Assembly: GCF_040939455.1 (NCBI RefSeq)
Contig: NC_134115.1
Location: forward strand, 26,438,727-26,502,726
DNA length: 64,000 nt
Reading direction: 5' to 3'
Source of the DNA: Microcebus murinus
Lineage: Eukaryota; Chordata; Mammalia; Primates; Cheirogaleidae
Shown: positions 46,086 to 60,582 of the stretch, one piece after another
Layout of the letters: each line of letters begins with the position of its first letter
Position numbering within the stretch: the first letter of the stretch is position 1
The notes under the pieces: generated by a model
The model's database searches: none
The model's input: the letters and a program-made list of their open reading frames with translations, nothing else
Told to the model about the DNA's origin: nothing
Position numbers and translations under genes: made by a program

Positions 46086-46192
46086 CATTTTTTAGGTTTT
46101 GATAATGGTTTGTATTTGCTGTATTTTACACGCCATTCAAGAACTTCTTTACAGCGCTGACATACACCATCATGAAGTTTTGCGTTAATTTT
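46086..46192 (-). CDS. C9orf85: C9orf85, exon 2
   Basis: This 107-bp exon has a TTTTTAAG acceptor after a pyrimidine-rich stretch and a consensus GTGAGT donor. It opens in phase 0 and encodes KINAKLHDGVCQRCKEVLEW and RVKYSKYKPLSKPKK, then two bases (TG) of a Cys codon completed by exon 3. CQRC is the first CxxC pair of the DUF2039 protein. The basic, Lys-rich sequence matches my memory of human C9orf85 nearly residue for residue. The open frame continues upstream to 46315 only because the intron lacks a stop there. The first exon, which should encode about 34 N-terminal residues, is not in the window. Confidence 0.97.
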
Positions 46193-46418
46193 CTTAAAAA
46201 CAAATAGAAAAAACACATTGAGAATTTCAGTGGTGAGGCAGCATCGAAAACCCCATAAAAAAGCACAGGAGAAATTCAACATTAAAAATAATAATAATCT
46301 AACTTTAATCTGCATAACATTTCATGATATATTATGTATTTTTATGTACAGTACTCAATTTGGTTTTTACAAAGGCAATGCTTCTTAAGTGAGTGCAGCT
46401 CAGAATCACCTAGAAAAC

Positions 46419-46733
46419 TTTTTTTTTTTTTTTTGAGAGAGAGTCTCACTCTGTTGCCCTGGCTAGAGTGCCGCAGCGTTAGTCTCAAACTCCTGGGCTT
46501 AAGCAATCCTTCTGCCTCAGCCTCCCGAGTAGCTGGGACTACAGGCATGCACCACATGCCTGGCTAATTTTTTTCAATATAGTTTTATTTAGCCAATTAA
46601 TTTCTTTCTATTTTTAGTAGAGACAGGGTCTCGCTCTTGCTCAGGCTGGCTTCCAACTCCTGACCTCAAGTAATCCTCCTGCCTCGGCCTCCCAGAGTAC
46701 TAGGATTATAGGCGTGAGCCACCGCACCCAGCC
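46419..46733 (-). mobile_element. Alu dimer, older
   Basis: The right arm is shortened (GCCGCAGCGTTAGTCTC). Target duplication CTAGAAAACTTTTT. Confidence 0.95.
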
Positions 46734-46794
46734 CTAGAAAACTTTTTAACCTCCTGGCAGATACATTTTGAGAAAGTTCTCCCCATTGATCTTA

Positions 46795-46898
46795 ATTTAT
46801 ACGTTTGTTAAAATTCAAACTGTACATTTAAGATATGTACATTTTACTGTATGTAAATTATACCTCACTGAAAATGTAATAATAAAAAAGAAAACCTA
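46795..46898 (+). repeat. L1M 3' terminal fragment
   Basis: ACTGTACATTTAAGATATG, TTTTACTGTATGTAAATTAT and ACCTCACTGAAAATG are the ancient L1 3' end. Confidence 0.75.
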
Positions 46899-47701
46899 GG
46901 CCGGACGCGGTGGCTCACGTCTGTAATCCTAGCATTCTGGGAGGCCGAGGCGGGTGGATTGCTCAAGGTCAGGAGTTCAAAACCAGCCTGAGCAAGAGCG
47001 AGACCCGTCTCTACTATTCTACTATAAATAGAAATTAATTGGCCAACTAACATATATATAAAAAATTAGCCGGGCATGGTGGTGCATGCCTGTAGTCCCA
47101 GCTACTTGGGAGGCTGAGGCAGGAGGATCACTTGAGCCCAGGAGATTGAGGTTGCTGTGAGCTAGGCTGACGCCACAGCACTCACTCTAGCCTGAGCAAC
47201 TGTTCGAGGCAAGGACCCTCAAAGACCCTCAACTCCCCTATGACTCGTCCTACGCATGGGCTTTGCCCTGGAAAATTCCAGCTATAGCTCCGAGAAGAAT
47301 GCATTCCATGACGTGCTGACCACGGAATGCTCCAGTGTGTGCTAACTGCAATTGTTCCCGACCACCTGCCAGGTTGGGGTTGAGTAATCAGTCACAAACA
47401 GCTTCCATACCGATAAGACGCTGATTGGGGCTGATTGCCCCAGACCCAAGCCTCATCGTCACCCCACTCTATTTTTCTGTTTCTACTTCCTTGTTTCTGT
47501 ATGCTTATAAAACCTACAAAGAATTCAAGTAAAGTAGACCTTGACAACCATTTGCTTGGTCTCGTTCCTTTCTCTCCTTTCTCTCGCCCATCTCTTTCAG
47601 GCACGGTCCCCCTTGACCCCCACGAGTAATAGAAGGTCCCTCGGGCCGGGACAGGCAACAAAGTGAGACTCTGTCTCAAAAAAAAAAAAAAAAAAAAAAA
47701 A
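46899..47701 (+). mobile_element. Alu dimer split by a solo LTR
   Basis: The Alu runs GGCCGGACGCGG.. to CCTGAGCAAC at 47200 and resumes GGCAACAAAGTGAGACTC at 47654, with a 24-base A tail. Target duplication about AGAAAACCTA. Confidence 0.97.
47201..47653 (+). mobile_element. betaretrovirus/ERVK-like solo LTR inside an Alu
   Basis: The 453-bp unit has TG/CA ends (TGTTCGAGGCAAGG, TCGGGCCGGGACA). Flanking AGCAAC (47195-47200) and GGCAAC (47654-47659) look like a 6-bp target duplication with one change. Inside are TTATAAAACC (about 47504) and a U5 rich in C/T (TTTCTCTCGCCCATCTC). The GGGACA end and 6-bp duplication suggest a class II element. The poly(A) signal would be non-canonical (AGTAAA, about 47529). 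Confidence 0.82.
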
Positions 47702-48630
47702 GAAAACCTAGCTCCTATGTTAAGACTATCATTTCAACAATTCAAATCCTAACAGCGAGTTGAAATTAAACTGGGAAATCAGATAGTCCTAAATTGTCAC
47801 TCTGTAGGGGAGAGCAGAGACTGAAATTTGAGGAGGGAGTGCCAGGGAGAAGCTGGAAGCAAGACGGCATTTCATTATTCAGTTTAATCCTTTAGTACTC
47901 TCTATATAAAGAAAATGTTTTAGAAAAGTTCCCCCTACTAATCTGATTTCTTCAAAATAAAAATATTTATGTGCATGTGAATATGAGGGGTGGGAAAAGG
48001 GCTTTATGAAAGGAAAAACTTTTTTGTTGTAATTTTCTTCACAAAATGTTGGGAAAGGAGGATAGGAAAAATTTCAATGTCTCATGTATTCTATGTAACA
48101 GTTTTATTTACTCATTTGATTCAGTACTCTATCTTCACAGAATACTCAAGAGTTCTCTAATTGGGCTATGGAAGCTTGGTCTTTGCCTATTGTTGGAATA
48201 ATGAATAGAGAACATTTTAAATTTTCTTTGCTTCTTTTGTTTCCTTTTTTATTAATAATTTCTCAAGTGGGGAAAGAAACATCACAAAGATGCAGACTCT
48301 TTGTAAGGCTATTTGATAGTAAGTTAAAAGCACAATGTTTTAGACAAAATCATTTTGAAAGAAAATAAAACTTTCGAACAGTGCTTAATATTCCTGAAAA
48401 TTCTAAACAAGATAAAATATTTGAAAAAACATTTAATCAAAGAGAAAATATTAATATTTCAGGGGTATTCTCAAAATCCATAAATTAAGCTGCAAATATA
48501 TTATGCTTGAGTTTAACTCTGTAGTGGAAAATATATTCTGTTACTTATGAATTATGTCTGGGTGTATTCCTTCCTTTCTGACATAAAGTCCCTGGGAAAA
48601 TAAGTTCCTCATGTCATTATATTTCTTTTT
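47702..48630. other. unassigned intronic sequence
   Basis: No gene or repeat recognised. Confidence 0.5.
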
Positions 48631-48965
48631 TCTTTTTTTTTTTTTTTGAGACAGAGTCTCACTTTGTTGCCCAGGCTAGAGTGAGTGCCGTGGCATCAGC
48701 CTAGCTCACAGCAACCTCAAACTCCTGGGCTCAAGCAATCCTGCTGCCTCAGCCCCCCCAAGTAGCTGGGACTACAGGCACGCGCCACCGTGCCCGGCTA
48801 ATTTTTTCTATATAAATTAGTTGGCCAATTAATTTCTTTCTATTTATAGTAGAGACAGGGTCTCACTCTTGCTCAGGCTGGTTTCGAACTCCTGACCTTG
48901 AGCAATCCACCAGCCTTGGCCTCCCAGAGTGCTAGGATTACAGGTGTGAGTCACCACGCCCAGCC
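48631..48965 (-). mobile_element. Alu dimer
   Basis: Target duplication CATGTCATTATATTTCTT on both sides. Confidence 0.97.
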
Positions 48966-49189
48966 TGCATGTCATTATATTTCTTCCTTACTCTGGTCTA
49001 CCACCTGTTGCCAGAAAGAAGGGAATCTGTACTTACACACCAAACTCCTCTTCCTCTCATCCTTGGTACCTGGTCATCATACACAGGTCTGGCTAAGAAA
49101 CACAGAACCAAAATTCTCATTTTTTGTTTTAACTGTTCTCTGTTGCATAGAATATCTTATTAAAAGCATTACTTATATTTTCTTTTTCT

Positions 49190-49529
49190 TTCTTTTTTTT
49201 TTTTTTTTTTGAGACAGAGTCTCACTTTGTTGCCCAGGCTAGAGTGAGTGCCGTGGCATCAGCCTAGCTCACAGCAACCTCAAACTCCTGGGCCCAAGTG
49301 ATCCTACTGCCTCAGCCTCCCTAGTAGCTGGGACTACAGGCATATGCCACCATGCCCGCCTAATTTTTTCTATATATTTCAGTTCACCAATTAATTTAAT
49401 TTCTTTCTATTTTTAGTAGAGACAGGTCTCGCTCTTGCTGGTTTCGAACTCCTGACCCTGAGCGATCAGCCCGCCTCAGCCTCCCAGAGTGTTAGGATTA
49501 CAGGCTCACGTGAGCCACTACACCCGGCT
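49190..49529 (-). mobile_element. Alu dimer
   Basis: Target duplication ACTTATATTTTCTT; a CTCACG duplication lies near its end (GGCTCACGTGAGCC). Confidence 0.96.
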
Positions 49530-49544
49530 ACTTATATTTTCTTA

Positions 49545-50903
49545 ACTCTAACAATAATAGAAAAAAACCAATGACTTTGAACTGTATGAACAATATGAAT
49601 GTGATATAAACTTTCTAATTGGAATTCTTGGACAGTTGAACATTTATTTCATTACTGGCAATTTTATTATATATATATAATACATTCTGCTTGTTATCTA
49701 GGCAGCATTCTTTGGTTTCTTGTTTGTTTCTGTATCCAATTTCTGACCTGTTCATCTTGATTTACAAAGCTGTGCATAGTTTAGAAACTGGTTTCTTTAG
49801 GGTGGATCGACAGTAGAACAAAACAGGTCTTTGTGAGAACTTGTCCTGTGAGTGATGGCTGAAGCGGTATAAATGGAGATGCTGTACAGAGTTCACATGA
49901 CTAATAGGCACTACTATAAAATTAAACTTGATTTTTATGTGTTAAGAAATGAATGAGGGTAAGAATGAGAATGAATAGTACTTTTCACATAAAAATTGGT
50001 GCAGAAAGAAAGAAAAGCGTATACCTTGTTTTACTATATTTTGGCAAATAAAAGTGAATTCCTGAGATGTGAGCAAAGAAAGCTAAATCCTAGTTCTAGG
50101 AATCCTTCTGCCTGGGGCAAAGGAGATGACAATCTTACCTTACTTACAACTATGTTTACAACTAACTCCGTTTGGCAATTAATTTTAGCACATCCCTTAT
50201 GGTAGAAAATCATAGGTTATTAAGGTTAAGATTTAAATATGCCCAAATATAAAATCAAAAGTTAGTTTTGTAAGTAGAAAATCCTTTAAAGATCATTTAG
50301 TGCTATAAGTTACTTTCCAGATTTTTAAAGAAAAAAAAATTTTCTATGGAAGAGTTCACTGAATTTTGGAATCACCTAAAGAGAACTTGAATACATTTTC
50401 AAGTTAGAATAAACTTAAGATACATCAAAATATACCCCTACCGAACATATACATAACAGCTTAAAAATGTCTTAGCCATCATTCATTCATACAACATATA
50501 TTTGAGAGTAATTGTTGTTAGCCCAGTTTTAAGCATTTTGTTGTCAAATAATACATCTTTGGTAATGTAATACAGCAACCCCAGACAGACACTGGGTGAG
50601 GAAGGACTTCAAAGAAGATAGCAAGAGAAAATTGTAAATACGACATCTGTATCAACATGCTGAGGCTGAAAAATATTTTATAAAATACAAAGTGTCTTTT
50701 AACAGAAGGAAGACAGTACTATTAGGGGAAAGGAATTTGAATACCATTCACAACTAATGTAATTTTCCCTTAGGATTTTTTTTGTGCATCATAATTCTTT
50801 CAGAAATTCCAATGGCAAAACAATGACATATTTTACTTTCCTTAATTATAAAAAATAGAATTAAAAAAAATGAAATTCTCATAGAAAAATGTCAATTCCA
50901 ACT
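49545..50903. other. unassigned intronic sequence
   Basis: AT-rich; no gene or repeat recognised. Confidence 0.5.
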
Positions 50904-52069
<1,166 letters not shown>

Positions 52070-52207
52070 GAAATATCAAACTTGCAGAAAAAAGTTAAAA
52101 CAATAATTTTAATACACAACAACATACACACTCCCAAGAGACAATCGTTAACATTTTACCTTTTAGCTTTTCATGTATATGAGTACAGTTAAAAAAAAGT
52201 TACTGGT

Positions 52208-52511
52208 GGCCAGGTGCAGTGGCTCAGGTCTGTAATCCTAGCACTCTGGGAAGCCGAGGTGGGAAGATCAGGAGTTTGAGACCAGCCTGAGCAAGAGTGA
52301 GACCCCATCTCTACTAAAAATAGAAAGAAATTAGCTGGACAACTTAAAATAGATAGCAAAAATTAGCCAGGCATGGTAGCACATGCCTGTAGTCCCAGCT
52401 ACTCGAGAGGCTGAGGCTCAGGAGTTTGAGGTTGCTGTGAGCTAGGCTGACGCCATGGCACTCTAGCCCAGGCAAAGAGTGAGACTCTGTCTCAAAAAAA
52501 AAAACAAAAAA
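52208..52511 (+). mobile_element. Alu dimer, older
   Basis: Short middle section; target duplication is not clean. It lies inside the antisense L1. Confidence 0.93.
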
Positions 52512-54391
52512 CCTGACAAAAATGTTACATTCACCTCTTAATACTCATCATACCCTAGAAATAAAGACTTTCTCAACAATACTGTTAAGTAAAAAAATAA
52601 AGACTTTCTAACCTCAATACTGTTACCACACCTAAGAAAAATGAAAAATATCCCAATGTCATCCAATGTACTCAATCTAATATTGAAATTTTCTCAACTT
52701 CTCCCAAAATGGCTTTTCAGAGCTGTTTTTTCCCCTCCCTAAATCAGGATCAAATCAGTATTGTTTAGCTATTCTCTCTCTTTTGATCTAGAATGGTCCC
52801 TTCCTCGTCTTTTATCCTCTATTACATGGATGTTTTTGAAGACACCAGGCAAGTTATTTTAGAGACTATCTCACATTCTGGGTTTGTCTGGTTGTTTTCT
52901 CTTGCTGTAATTTAACTCATTACTTTATTTCCTAAATTTCTTTAAATGGTTTACAGGCTTAATTACATCCAGGTTAAGTACTTTTTTGATCAGAATAGTT
53001 TACAGGTGGTGCTGCTCCTGCTGCTGTGTACTTCAATTACTCCAAGTCAGGAAACATAATGTTCCAGTTCTCATCTAGTCAGCAAAGCTGAATTTGACTG
53101 ATAACTTAATCAGGGTGGGATTAATTAGGGAGGTGATACAGATCTCTCAAAATTATAAAGATTACAATAATCTATGGAGGCTATGTTAATAGACTATTCC
53201 ACAATATCCACAATAACATACCACCTCCTGGTTTTAGTATCCATTCATGATCCTTGCCTGAATCAATCCTTTTACTAAGAGATGAAGAATGCTAACTCTA
53301 ATTCTACTCTTTCCATATTAATTAAAAAAAAAAAAAGATTGCCAGCTTAAGTCAGTTTTGAGATATACTATATAGACAATAAAATTTGCCCTTTTTAGGT
53401 ATACCGTTCCAGGAATCTGACAATCAAAATATAGAACATTTCCATCACTCCAAAAAGTTCCCTCATGCTCCTCCATTGTCAATCCCCTCTACTACTTGCC
53501 AGATAACACTGATTTTTAATCTGCTCCTATATTTTTGCCTTTTCCAGAATGCCATATAAATGGAATGATAAAGTATATGGCCATTTGAGCTCTTTCCTTT
53601 TACTGGTGAATAGTATTTCACTGTATGTATCAGGATCAAATCAGTATTGTTCAGCTGTTTTCTCTCTTGATGCTAGAATGGTTCCTAGATCAAAATGAAT
53701 GAATGATGTTTATTCATTCACCAATTAAAGAACATTTCGAGTTGTTTCTAGCTTGAGGTCGCTAATAAATATTTGCATACAAGTTTTTGTGTGGAGATAT
53801 TTTCATTTATCTTGGGTTAATTCCTAGGAATGGTATTGTTGGCCTATATAATTTAATGTTTAATTTTATAAAAAACCAACAGTTTTTCAAAGTTGCTATA
53901 TCATTTTGCATTCCATCAGCCATGTGCGAAGATCCAGTTTTCCTACATCCTTTCCAGCAATTAAAGTTTTTATTGTTTTCACCATTCAAATACGTATGTA
54001 GTTTTATCTCATTATGATTTTAATTTGCATTTCTCTAATAATTAATAATGTTAAACATCTTTTCATGTGCCTACTTGCCATCATGTATTTTCTTTGGTGA
54101 AGTCTATTCAAGTCTTTTGTCCATTTTTTAATTGGATAGTTCATTTCTTTACTATTAAGATATGAGAGTTCTATATATATTACTGATACTAGCCCTTTAT
54201 CAGATACATGCAGATATAGTCTCCCAATCTATGCTTTTATTTCCATTATCTTAACAGTATTTTTTTAAGAGCAGATCTTTTTAATTTCAAAGAGGGAACA
54301 ATTTGTGAATTATTTTCTTTTATAAACCATAGTTTTTGTCTGAAATCTAACAAATCTTTGAAGAATCACAAAGATCTTCATCTATGTTTTC

Positions 54392-54691
54392 TTTTTTTTT
54401 TTTTTTTTTGAGACGGAGTTTCACTCTGTTGCCCTGAGTAGGTTGCTGTGGCGTCAGCCTAGTTCACAGCAACCTCAAACACCTGGGCTCAAGCGATCCT
54501 CCTGCCTCAGCCTCCCAGGTAGCTGGGACTTCATGTGCTTGGCATCATGAACGGCTAATTTTTTTTTTTTCTATTTTAGTGGAGACAGGGTCTCACTCTT
54601 GCTCAGGTTAGTCTTGAACACCTGAGCTCAAGTGACCCTTCACCTCTGTCGCAGAATGCTAGGATTACAGGGTGAGACACAGTGCCTGGCT
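54392..54691 (-). mobile_element. Alu dimer, old
   Basis: Target duplication TCATCTATGTTTTCT/TCATCTACGATTTCT, splitting the antisense L1. Confidence 0.93.
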
Positions 54692-55522
54692 TTCATCTAC
54701 GATTTCTCCTGGATGTTTAGTAATTTTAGGTTTTATATTTAGTCTATAATCCATTTTGAGTTAACTTTTGTATATGGTGCAGAATATGGGTGAAAATTCC
54801 TTTTAAATTATATATGGATGTACAATTGATCTAGCACCATTGAAATGCCTTTGTACCTTTCTCAAAAATTAAATATGTGTGGGTCTATTTCTGTACTCAA
54901 TATTCTGTTACATTAATCTGCATCTTCTCTTTCACCAGTACTATCCTGTCTTAATTACTGTAGCTTTGTGGTAAGTCTTGAAATCAGTACTGTGAGTCCT
55001 GCAACATTTTTTTCTACCAAAATTGTTTGACTATTCTAATTTCTTTGTTTTTCCATATAAATTTTATTATCTATTGATTTCAACAAAAAAAAAGTTGCTA
55101 TGATTTTTATTAGTATTTCACTGAAACTGTAAGTCAATTTTGGGGAGAATTGACATCTTAACAATATTGAATCTTTTAATCCATGAGCATTCCATTCCTG
55201 GGATAAACCCCACTTATTTGTAATGTATCATCCTTTTTATTTATTGATGAGTTCCATATGCTACTATTTTGTTGAGGATTTTTGTGTGTATGTTCATAAG
55301 TGATATTGGCCCATAATACTTTGGGGTTTTTCTGATAATATCTTTGTCTGGTTTTAGTTTTGTCTGTTTTGGTTCTTAGTTGCTAGAGAATTCATATGCA
55401 AGGGTTAAAAGGACTTAACCATTTGCACTCACTTGCTTTTTTCTCATTATCCACTTGACATTATCCACACGTGACATCTGAGTGGAAAGGGTTAAAATAG
55501 GTAAAGATCTTATATATTTCAC

Positions 55523-55830
55523 AGGTGGGCTCAGTGGCTCATGCCTGTAATCCTAGCACTCTGGGAGGCCAAGGTGGGAGGACAGCTTGCGGTCAAGAGT
55601 TCGAGATCAGCCTGAGCAAGAGCGGAGACCCGTCTCTACTAACATGGAAAAAAAAATTAGCCGGGCGTGATGGTAAGCACATGTAGTCCCAGCTACTTGG
55701 GAGGCTGAGGCAAGACAATTGCTTGAGCCTAAGAGTTTGAGGTTGCCGTGAGCTACGCTGACACCATGGCACTCTAGCCTGGACAACAGAGTGAGACTCC
55801 GTCTGAAAAAACAAAACAAAACCCCCCAAA
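55523..55830 (+). mobile_element. Alu dimer, older
   Basis: Begins AGGTGGGCTCAGTGG and ends in a mixed A/C tail (AAAACAAAACAAAACCCCCC). Target duplication ACTTATATATTT-like. Confidence 0.92.
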
Positions 55831-55902
55831 AAACCCACTTATATATTTTAGAAGAACACTAGAGTATTTTTAAAAAATCTTGTAGAGTAAGGTCAAATCC
55901 AT

Positions 55903-56248
55903 ATTTTTTTTTTTTTTCTTTTTTTTTTTTTTGAGACAGAGTCTCACTTTTTTGTCCAGGCTAGAGTGAGTGCCGTGGCGTCAGCCTAGCTCACAGCAAC
56001 CTCAAACTCCTAGGCTCGAGCGATCCTTCTGCCTCAGCCTCCCGAGTAGCTGGGACTACAGGCATGAGCCACCATGCCCGGCTAATTTTTTATATATATA
56101 TCAGTTGGCCAATTAATTTCTTTCTATTTATAGTAGAGACGGGGTCTCGCTCTTGCTCAGGCTGGTTTTGAACTCCTGACCTTGAGCAATCCGCCCGCCT
56201 CGGCCTCCCAAGAGCTAGGATTACAGGCGTGAGCCACCGCGCCCGGCC
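55903..56248 (-). mobile_element. Alu dimer, young CTCTTGGG subtype
   Basis: A reversed near-consensus copy. Target duplication AAATCCATATTTTT. Confidence 0.98.
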
Positions 56249-56259
56249 AAATCCATATT

Positions 56260-59047
56260 TTTAAATGTTTAAAAGTAGTGTTTTTTCTTCACACACCCAG
56301 AAAATCATTTATGCTAACTATAATTCTCAATTTCTTACAGTTATAGCTAGCCTTTGATCTGATCATATATACTTACAGAAGATTCATAAGAGTCAACTTT
56401 ATATGGTCATAAATATGAATGGGACAAGAGAGAGAACAATGTTCAAACTTCACACAGAAAATCTCTTTTGTACAACATTGTTTATCTCCCTGCTGCTTGG
56501 TTTCATAACTATTCTTTCCCTTTAACACGTATTTCTTTACTGCATGTTAACTATATTGTGTGATTTTCTTATGACAAGAATTTATTATTTTTATAGATGA
56601 AAAATAACTCTACAGTTCAATTTCATAAATTTAAAACAACATTAAGTATTTACATGTATACTACTAAATTATGTTAATTAATATTAAACAATATATGCAT
56701 AGATTATATATTATAAATATGTATATGTAAACATATATTCACATTATAGAAATTTCATAAGAATGCAGTAAAGAAAAAAGACAAGTCCTGTCACTCAAAG
56801 ATTCTACACTTCCCAGCATTTCAGGCATACATATTTATATAAATTTGTTTTTGTCCACACATGTTGTTTTATAACTTTTTACTATTAATTTTTTCACATT
56901 AATACACATTTAAAGCATGTTTTTATTGGCTGTATTATAATCTTCCATGTAATAATATCATTTACTAAACTTATTTCCTATTATTAGACAGCTGAATTTT
57001 ACCACATGCAAAAATCTCATAGCATAGAATATTTGTCCCTTTCTTGGATCAAGTACATACTACTCTATTTAGCTTCTCTAGAATAAGTGTATATGTGTAA
57101 GAGGAAAGAAACATAGTTCATGTTCTTGTTTTATCTGCCAATCTACCAATACAGAAATCATTACAAAATGACTGTAGTACTTCTATTTTATAATAATTTA
57201 TTGTTGCTATTATTTATAATAAAGTAGACAAGAAGTCCCAAATCTGTTTAAATTCCTCAACTCAACTGACTCATATATTTTTTTAAAAGGACCCAATTTA
57301 TAATAGAATGAGTGTACATAATTATTAGGATATTGAAACAAATGATTCCTAATATTGTCTATAAAAACTTGCTTTGCATTTTTATCCTGGCAGTTAAGAT
57401 TTTTAAAAGAATAGATGACATTGTCATTTTCTCTTTTGAAAAAGGAATTTAAAAAAGTTCTGGTATAATCAATTTGTTATTACATTTACTACAGACAGAA
57501 CACTACTACTGTAAGATACAGGATATGAATACTAAGTTCTACTCACTTAAAACTTTCAAACCTATAAACTTTTTAAATGTGATGTGAATTAATGATTTGA
57601 ATGTCTACTACTCTCAGAAACCTTATTTGGACAAGTTATTGAGTCTTACTATTTTTATGTACTTTATTATTTCATAAAATAAGCTGTCATACAAAGCTCA
57701 AATACTTTTAAAATGAGTTCTAGTAGTAAAATGGGTTTTACTGTCATTTAAGGAAAAATATAAAATTAAAGTTACTACAAGTGTACCTCTTTTTGAGAAA
57801 CTACGTTGTTCAACATAGCTAATTAGAGATTAGCTATCAACATTTATAAGAATTCTTCACAAAAATTTCAGTCCAACTCTCCTTCAAGCAAAATATTACC
57901 CTAAAATATTTGATAGACATATTTATGAAATATATAAATATTTCAGGAACCAATGTTTAACATATAAAAATGTAATTAAAGGATATCTTTACTAAGATAA
58001 AATGAAGTATATCTAGACTGTGAGCTAAAATAATTAATATTCTTCCCTGAAGTCTCATCTATCATCCTCTCACTCTATATTCATCACAAGTTCTTAAAAC
58101 ACTAATAACGAACTGAGAGAAGTAAAAATATATACTAGAAATACTCAAAATGCTCCTCTTGTTCAATATACTTACAATGTAAGCGTTTTCTTGTCAAGAA
58201 ATAATATTTGATTCCCTCCTATTTTCCTTGTTGCTGCTGTAATCTTTAATAAACGACATCTGCAAAACTGAACAATCGCATTTTTATCCAAAGACTGAAT
58301 ATAAAATGAGTTCTGATCATCCCAAACAGAGAACTATTCTCTCATTAAGCAAGTAAAGCTATTGTCAGTTACAATTATGCAGATGGGGTTTATGTACAAA
58401 TTCTGATTTATTTCAGCAGCCAAGCAAACTACCCAGATTTTCCCTGACAAACTTAATACAGACACTTAAGTGGAGCCATATCTGCCTACAGGCAGAAACA
58501 TGCTGTGACTACCTTTTTTTGGCAGTAGAGAAAACCTATTTAAGCTATTTTATTTTCCAAAGTATATTTTACTAAATTACTTTTAAGGAAATTAAAATAA
58601 GTTGGTCCTGTATTCAACAAATATTTCTGAAGCATTCTAACAACTAAACATTGATAAACATATAGCAACTGTAAAAGTTTGAACAAAGAACTCTAGTATG
58701 AAGATTTGTTAGAGTGTGTTATGAATATTAGAAAGTATATATTTTTTAATATGCCACAATTTTTATTACAACATGGCTATTTTTTTGAGGGTGGGGAGTT
58801 TGATCTCTAAACAATGTTCTATTTAAGGCTCTTTTATACAGAAATTGCCATCATGATTGATATTCAGAGTTTGTTTAGTGTTGCAGGACTCACATGGTAA
58901 ACATAAAACCCTTATTCGTATTCAGTAGTGTACACTCAATGCTAAACAAAATGGCATAAATGACAGCTGTTTCTTTTAAGAAGATATGCAGGTAATAGGA
59001 ATGAACACTGAGATACTAGGACAAGTTGATGACACAGTTAGTGAAAC
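56260..59047. other. unassigned AT-rich intronic sequence
   Basis: 2.8 kb with no gene, RNA or named repeat that I can recognise; the longest repeat-free block of the window. Confidence 0.5.
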
Positions 59048-59388
<341 letters not shown>

Positions 59389-59600
59389 TTAATTGGCATT
59401 GCTTTGGGGAGATTAAACTTGTTATAAAGAAGCGCTTTTAATGCATGGTATATCCGTGCTGCCATGTCACAAAAAGGCAAGTGAGGTAGATGAATGCTTG
59501 AGCCTCACAGAAGTACAATCAAGTATAACTATAAATAATACTGACAAAAGTTTACCATCTGACCAGTGGAAAATACTTTCAAGAGATTCAGTTAGCTTAC

Positions 59601-59721
59601 CCTTTGCAGTATTCTAAGCTATTCACGTTGACAATCACATTCATTGTAGTGCCCGCTGCAAGGGAGGCATACAGCCAGCTGTTTTGGCTAAAATATGATG
59701 GGAAGGTATTCCCTGGGTTCA
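59601..59721 (-). other. possible unrecognised exon
   Basis: A 121-bp stretch is bounded on the minus strand by a TTTTTATAG acceptor and a GGGTAAGC donor. It is open in one frame (NPGNTFPSYFSQNSWLYASL, then AAGTTMNVIVNVNSLEYC). I do not recognise the peptide. It lies in what should be C9orf85 intron 1 and could be an alternative exon, an exon relic or chance. Confidence 0.2.
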
Positions 59722-60582
59722 CTATAAAAATAAGTATTAAACAGTCTAATGCAATCATTGATGGGCTGCTTAAATGAATGATATCTCCTTTATTATGTAG
59801 GAAGAGCCCAGTGAAACGGGAAAACAAACAGAAAACTCCAAACCTAATACTATTCCAATGGACTGAACTGGAAACATGGAAGCTCCTTAAGATCTAGGTG
59901 GCACTTGTCTGTCATTTGATAATGATTTTCCTCCAAGGGAAACTACTACATTGCCTCCCAATTTCTATCCAAGTGTCCAATGGTCCTTAATATCATCCAC
60001 ACCATTTGCTTGCCACTCATGTTTAATACTCATAAATTTCTTTTTAATGGTATCTTTAGAGCTGGTATAAATCATCTTGCATTTTGAAGGTGCACTTTTA
60101 GAAGTCTAGAATACAAATACTAAGAATTGTTTCTTGGACTCTTTTGTTTCATGTGTGGCATTTTACAAAAGCATACTGGCAATCATTCAAAAATAGCAAC
60201 TGCAGATTTGAGATCTTTCTTATGTTTTAATGTAAGCATTTGTTTATAGCTATAAATTTCCCCCATAGCACTGTTTTGCTGTATCCCTTAAGTTTTGGTA
60301 TGCTGTGTTTTCATTTTCATTAATTTCTAAGTATTTTTTAATTTCCCTGTGATTTCTTCATTGATTCACTGGTTTGTTGTGTTGTTAAATTTTGACAAAT
60401 TTGTGAAATTTAGTTTTTCTTCTGTTACTAATTTCTAACTTCAATCCATTATTTTCCAGAAAGATATTTTGTATGATGTCTTTCTAAATCTACTGAGAAT
60501 TAATTTGTGGCCTAAGATGTGGTCTATTACAAATGTGAACTTGAGAATTAAGTGTATTTTATTGTTGGGTAGTGTTCTGGGT

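Larger units (their letters stand above)
52070..55480 (-). repeat. L1M element, antisense, with two Alu insertions
   Basis: From 3' UTR-like phrases (GACAATCGTTAACATTTTACC) at the low end, the reversed L1 runs on through ATAGAACATTTCCATCACTCC, GGTATTGTTGGCCTATATAA, TGATTTTAATTTGCATTTCTC and GGGGAGAATTGACATCTTAAC. It is interrupted by Alus at 52208 and 54392. It may be more than one fragment. A roughly 60-bp copy of nearby sequence is embedded at 53628-53690. Confidence 0.8.

Noticed and set aside
46193..46315. Upstream extension of C9orf85 exon 2 to a Met
   Set aside because: A good splice acceptor sits at 46193-46194 and the extension is hydrophobic intron translation.
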